The notes under the pieces are model-generated. The model saw nothing but the letters and a program-made list of their open reading frames with translations. It searched no databases and was not told the origin of the DNA. A stretch of 64,000 nt of DNA from Phoebastria nigripes (Eukaryota > Chordata > Aves > Procellariiformes > Diomedeidae): contig JAYKAV010002031.1 of the NCBI GenBank assembly GCA_035582835.1, positions 1,043,276 to 1,107,275 on the forward strand, in the 5' to 3' direction. Of this stretch, positions 25,142 through 39,270 are shown in pieces. Within the stretch, counting starts at the first letter, position 1, and each line of letters opens with the position of its first letter. Position numbers and translations under genes: made by a program.

Positions 25142-28100
25142 CTGAAAGCAAAAACATAATTAAGTTTCTAGGCTGACAAATAATTCTTGAGATATCTGAA
25201 GCAATTTCTGGGCATTTTTTCATTCTTGTGAAAGGTTATGAAAATTGGGCAACCAAGACTATTTTGCTCATTCATCTTTTAATGATTTTGCTAGTGTCTT
25301 CTGTCAGTGGACTAATCTATGCAGAAACTGCCCTTGCTGTAATTAATTTTGGGCACAGCAATGTTAATATTTAGCTGACCTTTTGGTAAGTTTACCTTAA
25401 GTGACTGAAACTTCATGTCCTATATTTATATTATTCTGCTAGTAATCTATACACATCTATAATCACCTAATGGAGCTTACACACGAAGTGCTCAGGAAGA
25501 CGCATCACGGGGTATGAAAAGGGCTGCTTAAAATGCTGCCTCCCACAGTATACACTTGCTGGAGCGAGGTCTGGCCTCAAGTGCTTGGTCTAACCATCTT
25601 TCCTCCCACCCCGTCCATGATTTGGTTTCTCAAAGCTCCCAGCCACTCACTGTGACTGCTGGCAGGAAACTCTTAGTTAGCTGCAGCTATGCCTGTCCCT
25701 TAGCCAGCCTGGGAAGCCTTCATCCTAGGTGCTACCCCTCTGCCTGCCCTAAGTCCCATCCCTGCCTGGTGGGACCTTTGAATATGAATGACAGTGCTGC
25801 AAGGGAGCCCTGTAAGGCAGCTCCGTTCCTGGCCTTCTCTGCAGGCTGGGAGAAATCTTTAAAAGAAGCACAACTGATCCCAGCATTATTTATGCAAAAT
25901 AGGAGATATCTCCATGTAACTGCTCACAGATGTAAGAGATTTACAAGCTGTGCTTAAATTTTGCTGTATCACAGGTTCTTATCTGCAAAATGGCAACAGT
26001 AACGTTTCCTCTTTATAGCATTTGCTTGTCATTGCTGTTTGGTGTGTAAGAGCTGGGTACTATAATGGTTACTCGTTGCCTGGCACATGCACCAAAAGTC
26101 CCAGTCCTGTGTTAAGTTCCTGCGCTGTCCCTATGCCTGGGGAGAGCTGGCAGTCTTGGAGCGGGAGGGTCAATGAAATGCCAGTGAGGAGCACGTCTTA
26201 AAGGTGTCGTAATGGCATATTTAGGGGCAGCCCTACAGGACCAAGTCAGGCACCTCTCTTAGAAATGGAAGCACATGGTCGGGTATTTGCTCCAGAGAAA
26301 ACAAGTTCACCCAAAGGTCTCCTTTCAAATACTGTTAAAGAAGGAGACAGCAAGCCTCCCTAATGGCTCCTCACTCTGCTAGAAAATTACCACAGGAAGA
26401 AGTTCAAGCTTGTGTCATCTGCGTCCCAAAAAGGCCTCAGATTCCTGATGACAGCCTGTCACAGTGACAGGCTCTCCTTTCATCTCTTACTAAAGCTGAG
26501 GCACTGGGAGAGCAAGTGCAGGCTCTTGGATGGCTTGTGTGCTGTGTCAGATTGTACTAATATGGAACCTACATTAACCCCATTCCACCACACCTACATC
26601 TGCTTGACACCTGCGAAGTTTTGTGCCCCCCGAAAAAGGCACAGCAGAGAACATGACGTTCTCATCAGAGCAGTCACCTGGGAATCCCAGGTCCTGACCC
26701 CAGTTCCAAGGCCATCTTTTGCAGTTTACCCAGTGATAGTGGAATGCACAACAGTCCTGGAAGCAGGGATCTGAAGCCACAACAGCCATTGCAGGCAAGT
26801 GCCAGCAATCACTAATACGTAATTCAGCAGGCAAGAGCCCACCGTGCAGCTTCCCAAGCTAATGCTGAACAAGTTGGTTCCAAGTAGGTCATCTACAGGG
26901 CAGTAGGAGGTACATGTTTTGAGCACTGTGAGACAGAGGAATGGCTTGTACCAAGGTTTCCCGTTTCCTCAGTGAATTAGACTATTGCAAAGAAAAAAAA
27001 AGTGGTGGTATCAATGCCAGCTGCTTAAAAGGCACTTACTAAACATAAGGGAATTCTTTAACCAAAAATGCCTGAAGGATGCTGGGGACCCTACATAATT
27101 TGTCCTGTCCTTTGTGGGTCACCTGGTAATGTATGAACTCCTGAAACGTACATTTTTACTGCTCCTGACATACAAACTTTCAGGCTAAGCTAGCATTTGG
27201 AGAATAACGTGATTTAAGCAACTCATTAGTTCCAATTATGGGGCCTTATTTATTTTCTGAATTTGCACTTAAGCTCGGGGGGGTGTGGTGCAATTTGTCA
27301 CAATGTCATAGCTGGGTCATAAGCTCAGCAGAGGCCTTCGAGCACTGCAACAATACAAAACTAAATAATAATTTTTGGCTCAAAATTATTAGGAAGGGGA
27401 GAGCTAGGGAAAAGCCTAAAAAATTTGCTTTCCTGCCACTTGAGAGTTTCTGAGCCTATGAATCGCTACGTAATTCAGGAACATGTTCAGGCTAAGAATA
27501 CTTTGGAGCTTGCACAAGGCCACTGTTTTAGGTGCCTAAGACCTTACATTCCAAAACCGAGGGAGCAGTTATATCTAGACCATGACTGAAGTGGCTGGGC
27601 TTTGCACAGGTCAGGCAACCTAGCTAGGCTGTCTGCAGGGTTAGTTTTCTTTTTGCTTACACACACTTATGCTATAATTTAGTGTTTGCAATAAATAGGA
27701 GAATAACTGAATTTAAATAAGCTAGCTTAAAAGCTAAACAATGAATTAAAGATTTAAAAACTTACTCAAGTACCACTTTGGCCTCTTTAAATACCATGTC
27801 TGTAGGACAGCAATATAGAAACAGGGTTACAGTGTCTTGCCTTTTCATAAAAGATCTGAACGAGAGTCCAACAAAAGAATACTGTTTTTATACCTAATCA
27901 GCTGTAATGAAAGAATATGAAGAACTGTCATGTGCTTATTAGGGGAAATTATCAATATTCTTTTATACGATGAACTAACACACTGTGCTGATAATTCTGT
28001 AGTGCACACTAAATTACAATTAAAGGCCTTTCTGCTCCACCAAAATCTCATTTATAATCTCTATGGAAATACTCTTCCTGCAGTTATTTCATTTATGTTT

Positions 28101-30550
28101 CCTTTATCTAATTACTATAATATTGGTTCTGAATCATATTTTCTTAATGTACCCTTATTCAATTATAAAGTTATTTTCAAGTACAGTTGCTTTATAATAC
28201 CAAGTATATTGCTCTGCAGCCTTTGCCATTCACCATACTATTTAACTGGCAATGTTTTCTGAAGGTTTCCCTTCATTTCAAAATCAGCTTTTTTCTGAAA
28301 AGCACAATACATCCAATTACCTTTTTCCTCATCATTTTCAAGACAGAAATGAATGGTTTGATTATTGCAACCTTGCAATCAGGCTTCTCTCTCCCTCCTT
28401 TGTTTTTTGCAGGCACTAATGTCAAGAGCTCAGCAGAAACCTCCCAGGGAACAGCAACATTCTGGGCTGTACAATGTTCTGCTCCTGCCCCCACAGCTAC
28501 ATAAATTTTCTTCCCTTACAAATTCCTTCCTACCTGTGTTTCTTTTCATCTTCCCTCTCTTTTTCTGTGCTGCCTATTCATTTATTTTCATCTCCCGTTT
28601 TAATCTTCTTAGTCCTTCAGGTATGCTGTATGTGCCCTCTAAAGGAGCAGTTCATACACAGCAGAGCCTGCAATTTCTTAAAAGCAACAGGACCTGTTCA
28701 TGAGGTTGAATTTTGCTAGCATCCAAGTGCCCTTGATTCACACTGGGAGTTCAGGGTGCCCATGACTGAGTCCACTATAAACTTGTTATAATGTCATTAA
28801 TGTCTCAAACACCTTGAGAATACTTCAGGAGCCAAGACTGAGCCTGGTGCCTGTGCAGAAAAAGAAATGCTTTCATCACATGCACAGACAGGTATAGGCC
28901 TCCTGCTCTGGATGGGTGATGCAGAATCAGAAAGAGCAGCTTGCCTGAAATTGCACAGCAAGTGTCAGGAAAGGAATGGGACCCTGGCTCCCCACGGCAG
29001 AACTGGCCAGNCCGAAGCACATGAGGTAAACTGTTCCTCAACACTGGGGACTGTATGTGGTCTTACACCGAAAGAGTAATCCAGGAAAAGAGGTGACAGT
29101 GTGCGTTCCTTGTGTACAGGGTCAGACCCTTAGGGCTGATGGTGGCCCACGTTACAGTGCAACTACAGCTTTGTTAACTTTCATGCCTTTGTAAATACTG
29201 GGCATACAGATAATCCTTTGCACTTTTCTTGAAGAGTTCAAATGCTTAATTCACCTTCTCACTTCACTCTATTCTGGGTGAACAAACCTGGAAAAGACAG
29301 TAACACATCAGAACTGGCAGGGTATCTCCCCTTGTTACCCTTCCTTCTTGTTCTGGCAGAGGCAGTCTCTGGCAGAGACTTACAAGCACCAATTTGAGGA
29401 TGAAGAGAAAAGGACCTTTAATAGTAAGAAACTGACCAAGTTACTGTGTGCTCTAGCATTAGTGTGAGTCAATCAAGAACACAGATACATAGCTTGATCC
29501 ACTATAACTGAACAGAGCTCTGCAAGCAAACCATATGCAGTATGACAAAGGCAGCAAATGTGAAGCAAAGATACAGTCGCTGTCAGCTAAGACCGTACAA
29601 CAGTTTCCTCTAACACTGGTTCTGCCTTTGATGTGTAGCCCAGGAAACAAAGTCCATGCTCTTGAATCCTCCCTGTCTACAAGAGGATTGAGCCCAGCTC
29701 CAAGCTTTGGTGTGTATGTATAGTATTTGTGAAGCTAGAAAATCTCACCATGAGTTACTGCACAATAAACCCACCTCTTCATTTGTACCTAAGTGGGGAC
29801 CCTGTTCCATTTTTACAATAACATATTTAATAAGTAAAAAATAGGAGTTCATTAAAAATAAATGTATTTCTTGCTAGGAAGTCTTTGGTTTAAATGCCCA
29901 TTTTCAAACATTATATGTGAAAATGCTCAAGTCAAGTCCTGCAGTGGGTTACTCACTGAAAATCTGATTTGAAGATCAGCCTACAAGTCATAAACAGTCT
30001 CATGAAGATGTAACTATCATAATAACTTTCCTTTTCCCAGTTGGAAATACAAGATGAACTCTTCCGAAGCACCTAATGTATGACTGATGTTTATTTGTTT
30101 TACAAGAAGCTTTACAGCTGCAATGTTCCAAGAATGCTTAAATTCAATAAACAGCTATTATAATTCACTGAATGGTGGCATTTCCTCTATAAGAAAACAT
30201 AACCTATCCATTCTGGTTTTTCAGAATCAGTAAAAAAACTTTCAGGTATATTACCCCAAACTGAGATTTAAACAGCTCCTGCCTCCTTGGCTGTATAAAC
30301 AGTACATCCAGATTCCGGTATTCTAAGTTGATGAGGCCAATTTGTACTCCATACAAATTATTTTGATGCATATTTTTTTACTTATGTTACAAGTGATGTT
30401 ATTTGGTATGTCATACCATATTAGAACTCATGAGGCAGAGGATTTAATGGGTGTGATGGTCCCTTTGAGCAGATCTGAAATTGGTATATATAAACTTCAT
30501 TATTTTACTACTGTATGACATCCCCCAAATGTATCCACATAAGTTCTCAC
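25142..30550 (-). other. ST6GALNAC5: ST6GALNAC5 intron between the motif L and motif S exons
   Basis: A 5,409-bp intron with a GTGAGA donor and a TTTCAG acceptor on the - strand. A moderately GC-rich stretch at about 25.55-25.87 kb carries a 133-codon + strand open frame (25556-25957) with no recognisable domain. A short stretch near 28.93-29.0 kb (TTGCACAGCAAGTGTCAGG) faintly resembles a MIR tail. Nothing else can be supported. Confidence 0.9.
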
Positions 30551-30960
30551 CTGTCTTTCCCAGTTTCCCGTTTAAAAAGGTCATCAAATTGAAGCATCTT
30601 GTGGCGAGAAATCATATATGCTTTTAATTGAGGCAGTATCTGATTCATCAGCTGTAGGTTATTATATACCAAGCCTTTACCATCTCTCCTCATGTAGCTG
30701 CTAGGACCCCAGAAGATAAACACAGCACCGTGGCTCATATTTAAGAGTTCGTTGCGATTTCGCAAAATCCTCTGAATACTGGAGTGTGCAATGACTCGAA
30801 GGCTCGTTTTGTTTCCAACATCTTTTCCATAACCTCGAGTAGGTGCATCATTCATTCGTATTACACACTCTGTCTCGTCGATTCTGTCACCTTGTTTACT
30901 CCCCAGAAGGTGTCCGGAGCTGGTTACCAATGCACAACTCTTGCAGTGCATTTTTAAAGG
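30551..30960 (-). CDS. ST6GALNAC5: ST6GALNAC5, exon encoding sialylmotif L
   Basis: This 410-base exon begins at a GTATGTCTTTGCAG acceptor in phase 0 (PLKMHCKSC...) and ends ...ETGKDR with AG|GTGAGA, leaving two bases of the Arg codon. Residues about 9-55 of the exon form sialylmotif L, including TECVIRMNDAPTRGYG, which contributes CMP-sialic acid binding; the Cys in TECV is the expected disulfide partner of motif S. Two N-glycosylation sequons are visible (NKT and NMS). SLRVIAHSSIQRILRNR and WGPSSYMRRDGKG match ST6GALNAC5 and not ST6GALNAC3. With the two downstream exons it gives 249 residues of intact catalytic domain. Human ST6GALNAC5 is 336 residues, so about the first 87 (tail, anchor and stem, variable in length) are encoded upstream. 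The ATG at the start of the longer open frame, at 31011, is intronic and not a real start. Confidence 0.97.
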
Positions 30961-31034
30961 CTGCAAAGACATACATACTTCAAAATTAGCTGTAAACATC
31001 TTCCCATTCACTACATAACTATATTTTACATTTA

Positions 31035-31195
31035 CATGGCATATTTTACAGCAAAAATCTCAAGAGGACTTTACATAAGTCTTGCCCAGCAGTCTTCCCA
31101 AATAACTGGGGACACATTACCTGTACATTTTGCAGATGGGGAAAATGAGGTGTAGGTGTATAGCCCTTGAAGTTCCTGTGTGGAGTTAAGTCCAC
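31035..31195 (+). repeat. Ancient MIR/L2-like SINE relic next to the motif L exon
   Basis: The motif order fits a family of old amniote SINEs. ATGGCATATTTTACAG is followed by ATCTCAAGAGGACTTTACA, resembling GGATCTCAAAGCGCTTTACA. Later comes TTTTGCAGATGGGGAAAATG followed by AGGTG, resembling TTTTACAGATGGGGAAACTG. It begins about 75 bases upstream of the splice acceptor of the 30960 exon, read on the gene strand. The match is by recollection of consensus and is strongly diverged. Confidence 0.6.
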
Positions 31196-34100
31196 TGTTT
31201 AAATCCTCCTTTCCACTGCTGCATCATACACAGTAATCACAACAGCTTCTATACTGTTCCCAGCTGCATAGGATTGTACTTCTTCCACTTGCCATAAATG
31301 AGCTATAATTGGAGTATTTTTGATTCTTCCTCTTCCAGTTTTTTTGCAGAAACAATCAATTTTAAGTCCTCATAAGCACAGGTGTGAACACCTTTTCAAC
31401 CTTGGGGTCAGGACATTTTGCTAAGGGAAGAGAGTTATACCTTGGTCCAATCCTTCCACGCCATCTCCAAGTTGGTGCCATAACCACTGCAATGCTCTTG
31501 TACCTCCTTTGTGGTTCAACAGTCAGAGCTGGTCATTAATGTCTGTGTATATTTTACATGACAGTGAGTTAGTGCACTGAACTTTTTCTAGCTTGTCAGG
31601 TCATGTTTAAAGTTACACAGTAAAATGGAACAGGAGGTGCTTGTTCAGTGAGTGTCTGACCTAATGGAATCAGGAGAGTAAAACAAGCTTTCATGAAAAT
31701 GAAAATGCATTATAAATCATATTACTGAAGTACGCCACCAATATAGATATCAGTAATAGGAGTACGTAAGTGTATCTGCTACTCAGCACAAGAACTAAAA
31801 AAGGGCAATGGGTTAACAGTATCCCCAAAGTGCTAATTTCTAACAAGAATACAATAAACTGGGAGGTAAAGACTTTGAAGGTGTGCCTCAGTGGCCCTCC
31901 ATGAAACAGTATCTTGCAGCATTTAAGACCAGTAACATCAGATTATGGAACATAGAGAGTGTGTATCTTATCATTTCTTTGCAAAAAAAAGGCAAACAAA
32001 CTGAACTGGTTGCTCACCGGTCTGAAGTTCCTTGGAAGGCCATTTTTGTTCATGATCACTTTGATCTACTGATCTTCTTCCCTAAGGTTGTCTATCAGAA
32101 TTTTATTTTCATTGTTAACCATAAAGAATGGCATTCCAGTACCTTCCTGGTGAGTAACAGGCTTGTTTAATTCCAGAGGCTCCAAATCAGACACACAACA
32201 TGCTGAGAGCAGTCATCTCCTGCACTGCAGCACGGCCTGATCCTGTAGTATACTGAGGAGGTGACAGTATTCATTGGCTCTGAAGAGCGCTAGCAACCTA
32301 AACCCATACTTTGATGACGAGGGCCTCAGCACCTCGAGATCAAACCCTGTGGCTCTCCATGGCAGCTCGTTGCTCATGCCATTACAAACATAGCCAGCAT
32401 GTCTCCAGGTGTAAACTTGGTGGGTTTACTAGCAATGAGGAGAAGTTATGATGACATGTAATTACACTTAGTATCAACCACATGTTTATAGGAATCAAAT
32501 GACTAGATCAGTGAGCTGTGAGGCACAGCTTAAAACTCTAAAGCTGAAAAGAAGACATAACCTAGGTTTGAGATAATCTCAGTCCCCTGTTTGGAAATGT
32601 TTTGGCCCCTAGCATTTGAAAGGGGTATTTTACTTAAGTAACTTGTTTTTAATTCTGAAGGTAGTAAGTGGTTGCAGTCTGAGCTTTTTTTCTATGAGAA
32701 CAGCTAATGAATGAATAAGTGCTTTTTAATTAAAGACAAAATAACTAAACTATAAAATTTGCATAACGATACAACTAGTAAGCTTTGTATCTTCACCTTC
32801 CCCAAACAACAAAGTCCCTTTTCTTTCACATATATGGATTGCAATCCAGAGCTAATGATATGGGTAGAAATGTTCATGCCTTTGTGAGCCAAGGTTCCTA
32901 ATGCAGTATTTACATGCATTTTCCTTTAAGCTTTCATCTGCCACTTTGATGAATTACCTAGCAAAAGGCTCTAAGGTGAACTAGCTGCTCCACCATCATG
33001 CTTGGGAAAGCAAGATGAAGTGCTAATGAGGTTAAAGGAAATGTAGTCAGCACCAATGTTAACTCACATGGGCTTGAATATCCAGACATTTTGAATAGCA
33101 AGACATTTTCACCTAAACAATCTCTGCTGGTTTCTGACCTACTGAGCTACAACTTACTTGTTTCTTTTAAAAGTCTGCCAGAGAATCCATCAATTGTTAA
33201 GAAACAAGGGTGACCATCAGCGGAGCTGTGGAAACTTGGGGAGGGGGGTGAGGGAGGGGATGTCAACATTTAGTAGATGATAAACACCCCCAAAACATCT
33301 GTCCCAGATCTTGTTGAAAACTGTTCCTTCTGGGAAAAAGTCTTCAGACTGAAACATTCAGGTATTGCCCAGCTACTTCTTGAATGATGCATGGGGGCTG
33401 AGCCTGTGTAGCTGCTCCGGGCAAGTCATTTTCAGTCACCTCACTCAGATTCTTTCAGTTGAAATCTACAAAACTTGCACCTAAAAATTGTCAGAGGAAT
33501 TCACAGCCAACAGCCACAACATTCTCATACCAGCTGTTTATAATGCTTTGACAATATTGAAAGCAAGGGGGGAAAAAACTATTGGCTGTAGTATCATCTC
33601 ATTGGGAGGCAGCGGTTGCACCAGAAATGTCATCTACTTAAGCAATAATAATGGAGGCACAAGGCAGTTCTTTGGGATTGATGACCAGCTGGGAAAAGTT
33701 GATGGCCTGAGAATAACCAGGGGCCATTAAGCCAGAAGAACATTAACTCCACAGAAAGCTCTCTGTTACGGTAATTATTACAGTGATATTTGGACAAAAA
33801 AAAAAGCAAACCAAAAAGAAGCAAACCTATGATATATGAGTTATATTTTAGGTAGGCCATGCAACCCTTACTTCATGAGCCTTGCTTCAAAATGCCCAGA
33901 AAAGGGATAGGGTGAGAGGTAGGTGAGTTTTATGGCATCCGTATTAATGATCTTGAAACATAACATATAATGCATGTAAAAGCCGCTGACTCTTAATGGT
34001 ACCCATCATCAAAAAGCAGCCACATTTTCATGTGTACCTGAACTGCATATACAGCACCTTACACAACATGGCAGAGCATGTGGCTACTTCTACAACACAA

Positions 34101-34978
34101 GTCAGTTATATCAATACTCAGGGCACTTAGTGAACAAGCCAAGTATCAGCCGAATAAATTGCCCAAATTACCTCTCAGTTCCAGTCACCTAAAAATACAC
34201 ATGGGGAGAGAGAGAGAAGAGGTTACAAGACAGCAAGCTCACAGTGCTAGAACTCCAGAAGATGGCAAAATCAACTGGTGCTTTTCCAGGATAGATGGGC
34301 TATCCCAAGGGAATGAAGGGAGCAGGTGAACCTTGCTGGGTTCTGGTAAACCCCATAACAGCACCTCAGTGGCCATCACAAATGAGTGCAACCTTGCACT
34401 GCCATAAGTATCATGGGCCAAACTGACTCCTGGCAACTTTCACTTACATAGATTATAGCCCAATAAGTACTGTTGCTATATCATATACATCTGATTTGTT
34501 TAATACCAACCAACAGACAAACAGAAACAAAAAACAATGTCACAGTTGTTTCTGTATTTTCCAATTTGAGGCAATCATCTGCTCTATTATTGACTTTAAA
34601 ATCTATGTTGTCCAATGATAGAAAAATGTCATTTTCAGACACTTTATTGCTCAAAAAAAATCAATGGAAAAATGTTATTCCTGATTCAAAATATGTTACT
34701 CTTAGATAGAATTATTTTCTTTGTGATGAAATCAAATGATCAATTTTTTTTTGCTTATAAAAGTCTTTTGATTTTAAAGCCAAGATTTAGAAAGCAAGAC
34801 AATTCCCTCCAGTAAAATCAGGAACACTGGAAAACACACTTTTTCCTATACAGAGTACTTAATGACCTACTTTCAAGACCCCTGGGTTCATATCACTCCA
34901 TTATCAGTAGTATAAAAGTTTCCCTTCTATAAATAAAAAAAAAGAGTATTTTATCTTGGCAATGATGACCTGGCCGAC

Positions 34979-34998
34979 AAAAAAAAAAAAAAAAAAAG
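34979..34998. repeat. Poly-A tract, 20 bases
   Basis: Homopolymer run within the large intron. No retroposon body was recognised beside it. Confidence 0.95.
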
Positions 34999-35994
34999 AT
35001 CTGGAGCAAAGAACAGCTCATTACTGAGTTCAGCAGAAAAAGACCACCTGTCAGTTCATCAACACCAGCATTCCTCATAGATACTTCTGGAAATATTACA
35101 GATGACTTCAAAGTGTATTGGGAGAGAGCAAGAAAGACTGCGAAAGGTTAAAGAATATCCAAATTCCTTTTGGATGAATGACCTTTAACTAAGCATTTGA
35201 GACTGAAAGTGCAAAATATCAATAACGTACTTGACAGCTATGTTTTTTGCACTGCAACACCTCTACAGCATTTTGTTAGCCAGTGCCAGCATGCTTGTCT
35301 TCTGTCTGATCTGGAATGAAAAGCTATAGGGCTTCTTCACTCTGTATTAACTACCTGAACCCTATCACTGAATGAACAACCTCCTCTGCAAGAGCTCCCA
35401 ACTGACTGCTAAAGTAAAAGCAGTGGTAGAAATAAGAAGACTTGATGTACAGGAAAGCAAAACTGTTTCCATTTTCAATTGAATTAATTCAGTATAGGGC
35501 TATATTAATGGTTAAAAAAGCACACATAAACACTACAAGAGACAGCCTTACTGGTTCAGGAGAAAGTGAGCTTATTCCAGAGCAGTGTAGCTTTCTTTTT
35601 TTGTTATAAAGCAGATAATTTCATTGGTAGGGGTTTCACGTCTCCCCTGCATAGTGCCCATTGTGCCTGGCCTAAGCACAACAGCTAGCTTGTGACACTC
35701 ACTGTATGTTACCTCAGTATTTGCTTTTATGTTCCTTGCCTTGTGCACAGAACTTAATCAGCATTTCATACGTGATGTTAATGAACCCTGTGTTCACCCC
35801 ATGTTTGATGTAATTTATTACTTATGGCTTGTTCTTGATTGCTGGGTCATCAGCCACCGGTAACAACACTAAGTAATTAATGCATTGCCAGTAATATCAC
35901 ATTTTGTCCTGGCATCTTCAGTTCTAATTTTTTATTTTCTTGTAGCCTTGAGCAGCTTTGAGGTTTCTCACAAGCTGCTGGCTTGGGACCACTG

Positions 35995-36175
35995 CTCCAC
36001 TAGGCTGGCTGCTCCTTCCCAGTTCTCCTCTCCCAGAGGCTTTGAGGACAATCCCCCTGTCACAGCGGGCACCCCAAGCTCTGCAGGAGCTCCAGGCACC
36101 CCCAGCCCATTGCTGGCACATCACAAACGGCTGCTCCAGCTCTTGTGAGCCCCTGTCACTCAGCACTGCTCCAGG
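35995..36175. other. GC-rich intronic patch
   Basis: A C-rich stretch of about 180 bases inside AT-rich intron, open in more than one frame on both strands (35885-36257). Few CpGs and no recognisable protein or RNA family. Possibly an old retroposed fragment. Confidence 0.4.
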
Positions 36176-39100
36176 TGTAAAGCTTCTCTTGCCATTATGT
36201 CCATCCCTCATGAGCAAGCTATACATACTGTTTCTACCGGTCTGCCTCTTTCCTTAATATTTTTCCTAGAGGACTGATGATTTTAAGACCAAAACTGCTT
36301 TTCTTTGAGAAATTCCCAACAATCATCTTAAAGTAGAAACCCCGAAGCTTCACATCTGCAAAGTAACTTCTGTTCTGTAAGTCAATGCAGCAAGCTGAGG
36401 GGCTCAAACTGTCTCATTAGTGAAGTACACTTCTGTGCACTTCAGAAGTGATTTCCACAATGCAAGTACTCTGGGAGACATGATCCTGTGAAAATAATGC
36501 AAGTCCCCTGATAATATTTGCTTTGTAATATAATGATGTTGGAACAGTGCTTTCATAATAATATGAAAAGAACTAAAAATGAAAAAAGATACAAGCACAA
36601 AGAGCTTGCTTTGGTATTTTTCAAGTCCCATTTACCTGACACGCTATGCAACGATGCTCTCAAACTAGTCTTCTCTGAACAGTAAAAATTATTCAGATGC
36701 ATATTTGGATATTTTAGGTAACACTTCTGTGTATAAAAAGCAGGAACAAAAAACCAGACTGGAACATTTAAAGTGTGAAGAGAGTTTTGAACTTCAACCA
36801 ACTTCAACTTGCTGTGGTACACACCCTTTTCAAGTCTCTGGGAGTTTTGATTTTGGGGTGCCAAGTTCTGATCTAAAAGATGATTTTGCTTTGATCATGA
36901 CATTTTCACATGTATGTTCAGATAGGGAGTGTAGCTTAATTTCTACACTATGCATGCCAGCTCAGACTTTCCCCTCAAGTTTCATAAATTTTCATTCTTT
37001 AACCCTTATGCTAGCAGATACAGGGAGCTCTTAAAGAGGGGGAAAAAAATCCTCTGAGCAAATACATTTATAATTTTTGTTGAACTAGACTTTTGGAATG
37101 TTAGGGAATCTGCCATGAAAACAAACTGCATTACCCACTGAACTAAAAGCACTGATTGCCTTGAAAACTGTATCTCAGTGACTGATACCACACAAGTAAA
37201 CAGACAGGGTTAGGAGATACCACTTGCCGAACATTGTTAATCCTTATGCAAATCCAAATAACAAGGATTTGCAGCAAAACTTTGCAATTCAAAAAAGGTC
37301 TGGCAAGTCTGTTCATAAAGATAAATGCATGTCTGTTTAAAAAGATAAAAGATAAAACGAATTTCTTATTACTTCTCTTTGTTTCTTGGGGTGTGGAGCT
37401 TGAATATGCAAATGTTGTGGAAACATTAGCATCTTCATTTCCCATTGATTCTTCGGAGTTAATTATATAACTGGACTCTGCCTTCAGATATTTGGTAAGT
37501 AGAAACAGTGAAATAGCCAAACTTCAGCAAATGCATTCATCACGCTAGTGATCACAGCGCCCTAGGTTTTATTCCTCCAAGGAATGGAGTATTTTTGTTT
37601 TCCATGATACTATACTGATGGGCATCTGCAAAACCTGTAGTAAAAATATAGTAATTCTATTTTCAAAAGGTCCTTAGACATACCTAATTCAATTTCAAAA
37701 CATGAGGCTATATTGTGAAAAGAAAAATAGAAAAACAAATGCACTCCATAAAGCTTTCACTGGGATAATTTTCTTAGAAAAAGTACCGTTAAGCACATTA
37801 GTCAATGAAGAGTCTTCTGCTTGTGTGAAGTGTTTTTTTCCGGCACATTACCTCTTTTTCAGGGGACTGCCTGCTAGTCAAAGCTTCCATTAGATTAATT
37901 AAAATATGGCTCNTCTCACTGGAAAGAAAAGGCATGAGTTTGGTTACAGGACATTGACAACCTATAGAAACCGAGCCCTTTCTAGTTACATAAAATACAA
38001 GCAGAAACAGCACAGGAGACTGAATAACAAGGTAACTTTTAGTATATGGAGCACATTTCTCTTCTTATTTGGAAGCATGATTACCAGCTGCTGATGTTTT
38101 CCCCTAAGCCACCTGAAGTGAATATAAGGTGCAACCTTGCAAATTGTCAGCACATATAAAGCTAAGATTTAGAGAGTAGTTTCCATCCTGCATCCTATAA
38201 ATGTGTCCCATGAGGAAGATTAGTATCAATCATAGGCTTATTGGAGAGGGAGATAGGATACAATGATAACCTGAAGCTATCAACTAGAGTAATGGTCTAA
38301 GAAGAAAAAGCAATCAGAGAAAGAAAAGAATATCCTCAATGAAAGACAGAACTGGAAAATCAGGCAGGAATGTATCATGTTGATGAACATGAGCTGCTAT
38401 ACGAGAGAGAGAGAATCATATGAACAATATACAGGCTCTAAAGAAATGGTTATTGCCTAATGTTTATCTTAAAAGGGGTGCAAATAGACATCCATATTAC
38501 ATCAAACTGCTCTACTTTAGTTCTACAGCTAAAGTACTTGCACTAAAATGCAATAAAGCCACAAGCATGGTGTCTTAACTATGCAAATTGTTATCATTGA
38601 AGTGTCAGAAAAACAGGAATTATGTCAACGGTCTATAGAAAAGGTATTGGACAGTCTGGATTTTTGCTTCAGAAAGTTTTCACATCAACTTCTCTCATCT
38701 GCTTTGGTATGTTTTGGCAATTCTTTNCAGTTTAAATGCTTCATGGAAATAAGCCCTCAGCTGCTCTCTCTGCACCTGTCATGGCTGTGCATGAGTTTCT
38801 TTGAGCTTCAAGTTTTACAGGGTCACTTCTTTTATCTAACCCAGCTGCAGAGCTAAGCACCACTGATCCTTAAAGTCTGTGCCTAAGTTTTCAAATTCAA
38901 GCACTTGTTGCTTTCTGTGATACTATTTGGCTCATCCAAATGCATCTAAACTCTCACTACGACCATTATCACTACAAGGCAATAATGTGACAGCAATTGC
39001 AAGGACACAGGCATGCCTTTCCAATGACCCAGTTTTAACATTGCAACTTCAACACAGCATACAGAGTCCCTAGAACAGGCCAGATGAAATTTAAGACCAA

Positions 39101-39221
39101 ATGTCTGATTAGAAAGAGTTAATGACCCCACAGAGAATTTCCTCTAAAATATATTTTGTCTTGTATTTCTTTATCTTGTTGAAGTAGACTGAAATAAAAA
39201 ATAAGGCTCCTCATTCCTTCG

Positions 39222-39270
39222 AAAGGTCTTTGTTCAAAAATTTTGTTCAAAGGTCTTTGTTTCAAAAACT
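39222..39270. repeat. Local direct duplication, period 27
   Basis: AAAGGTCTTTGTTCAAAAA at 39222 is repeated as AAAGGTCTTTGTTTCAAAAA at 39249, with one inserted T. A small tandem duplication. Confidence 0.85.

Noticed and set aside
25556..25957. 133-codon + strand open frame in the ST6GALNAC5 intron
   Set aside because: Composition follows a local GC-rich patch; no domain, signal or splice context supports coding.
28850..29000. Possible MIR-like tail
   Set aside because: Only one short block (TTGCACAGCAAGTG) fits; too weak to list as a repeat.
30961..31011. ATG-initiated extension of the motif L exon (first 17 codons of the open frame)
   Set aside because: It runs through a clear intron end (GTATGTCTTTGCAG) and the encoded residues do not match the family; the exon starts at 30960.
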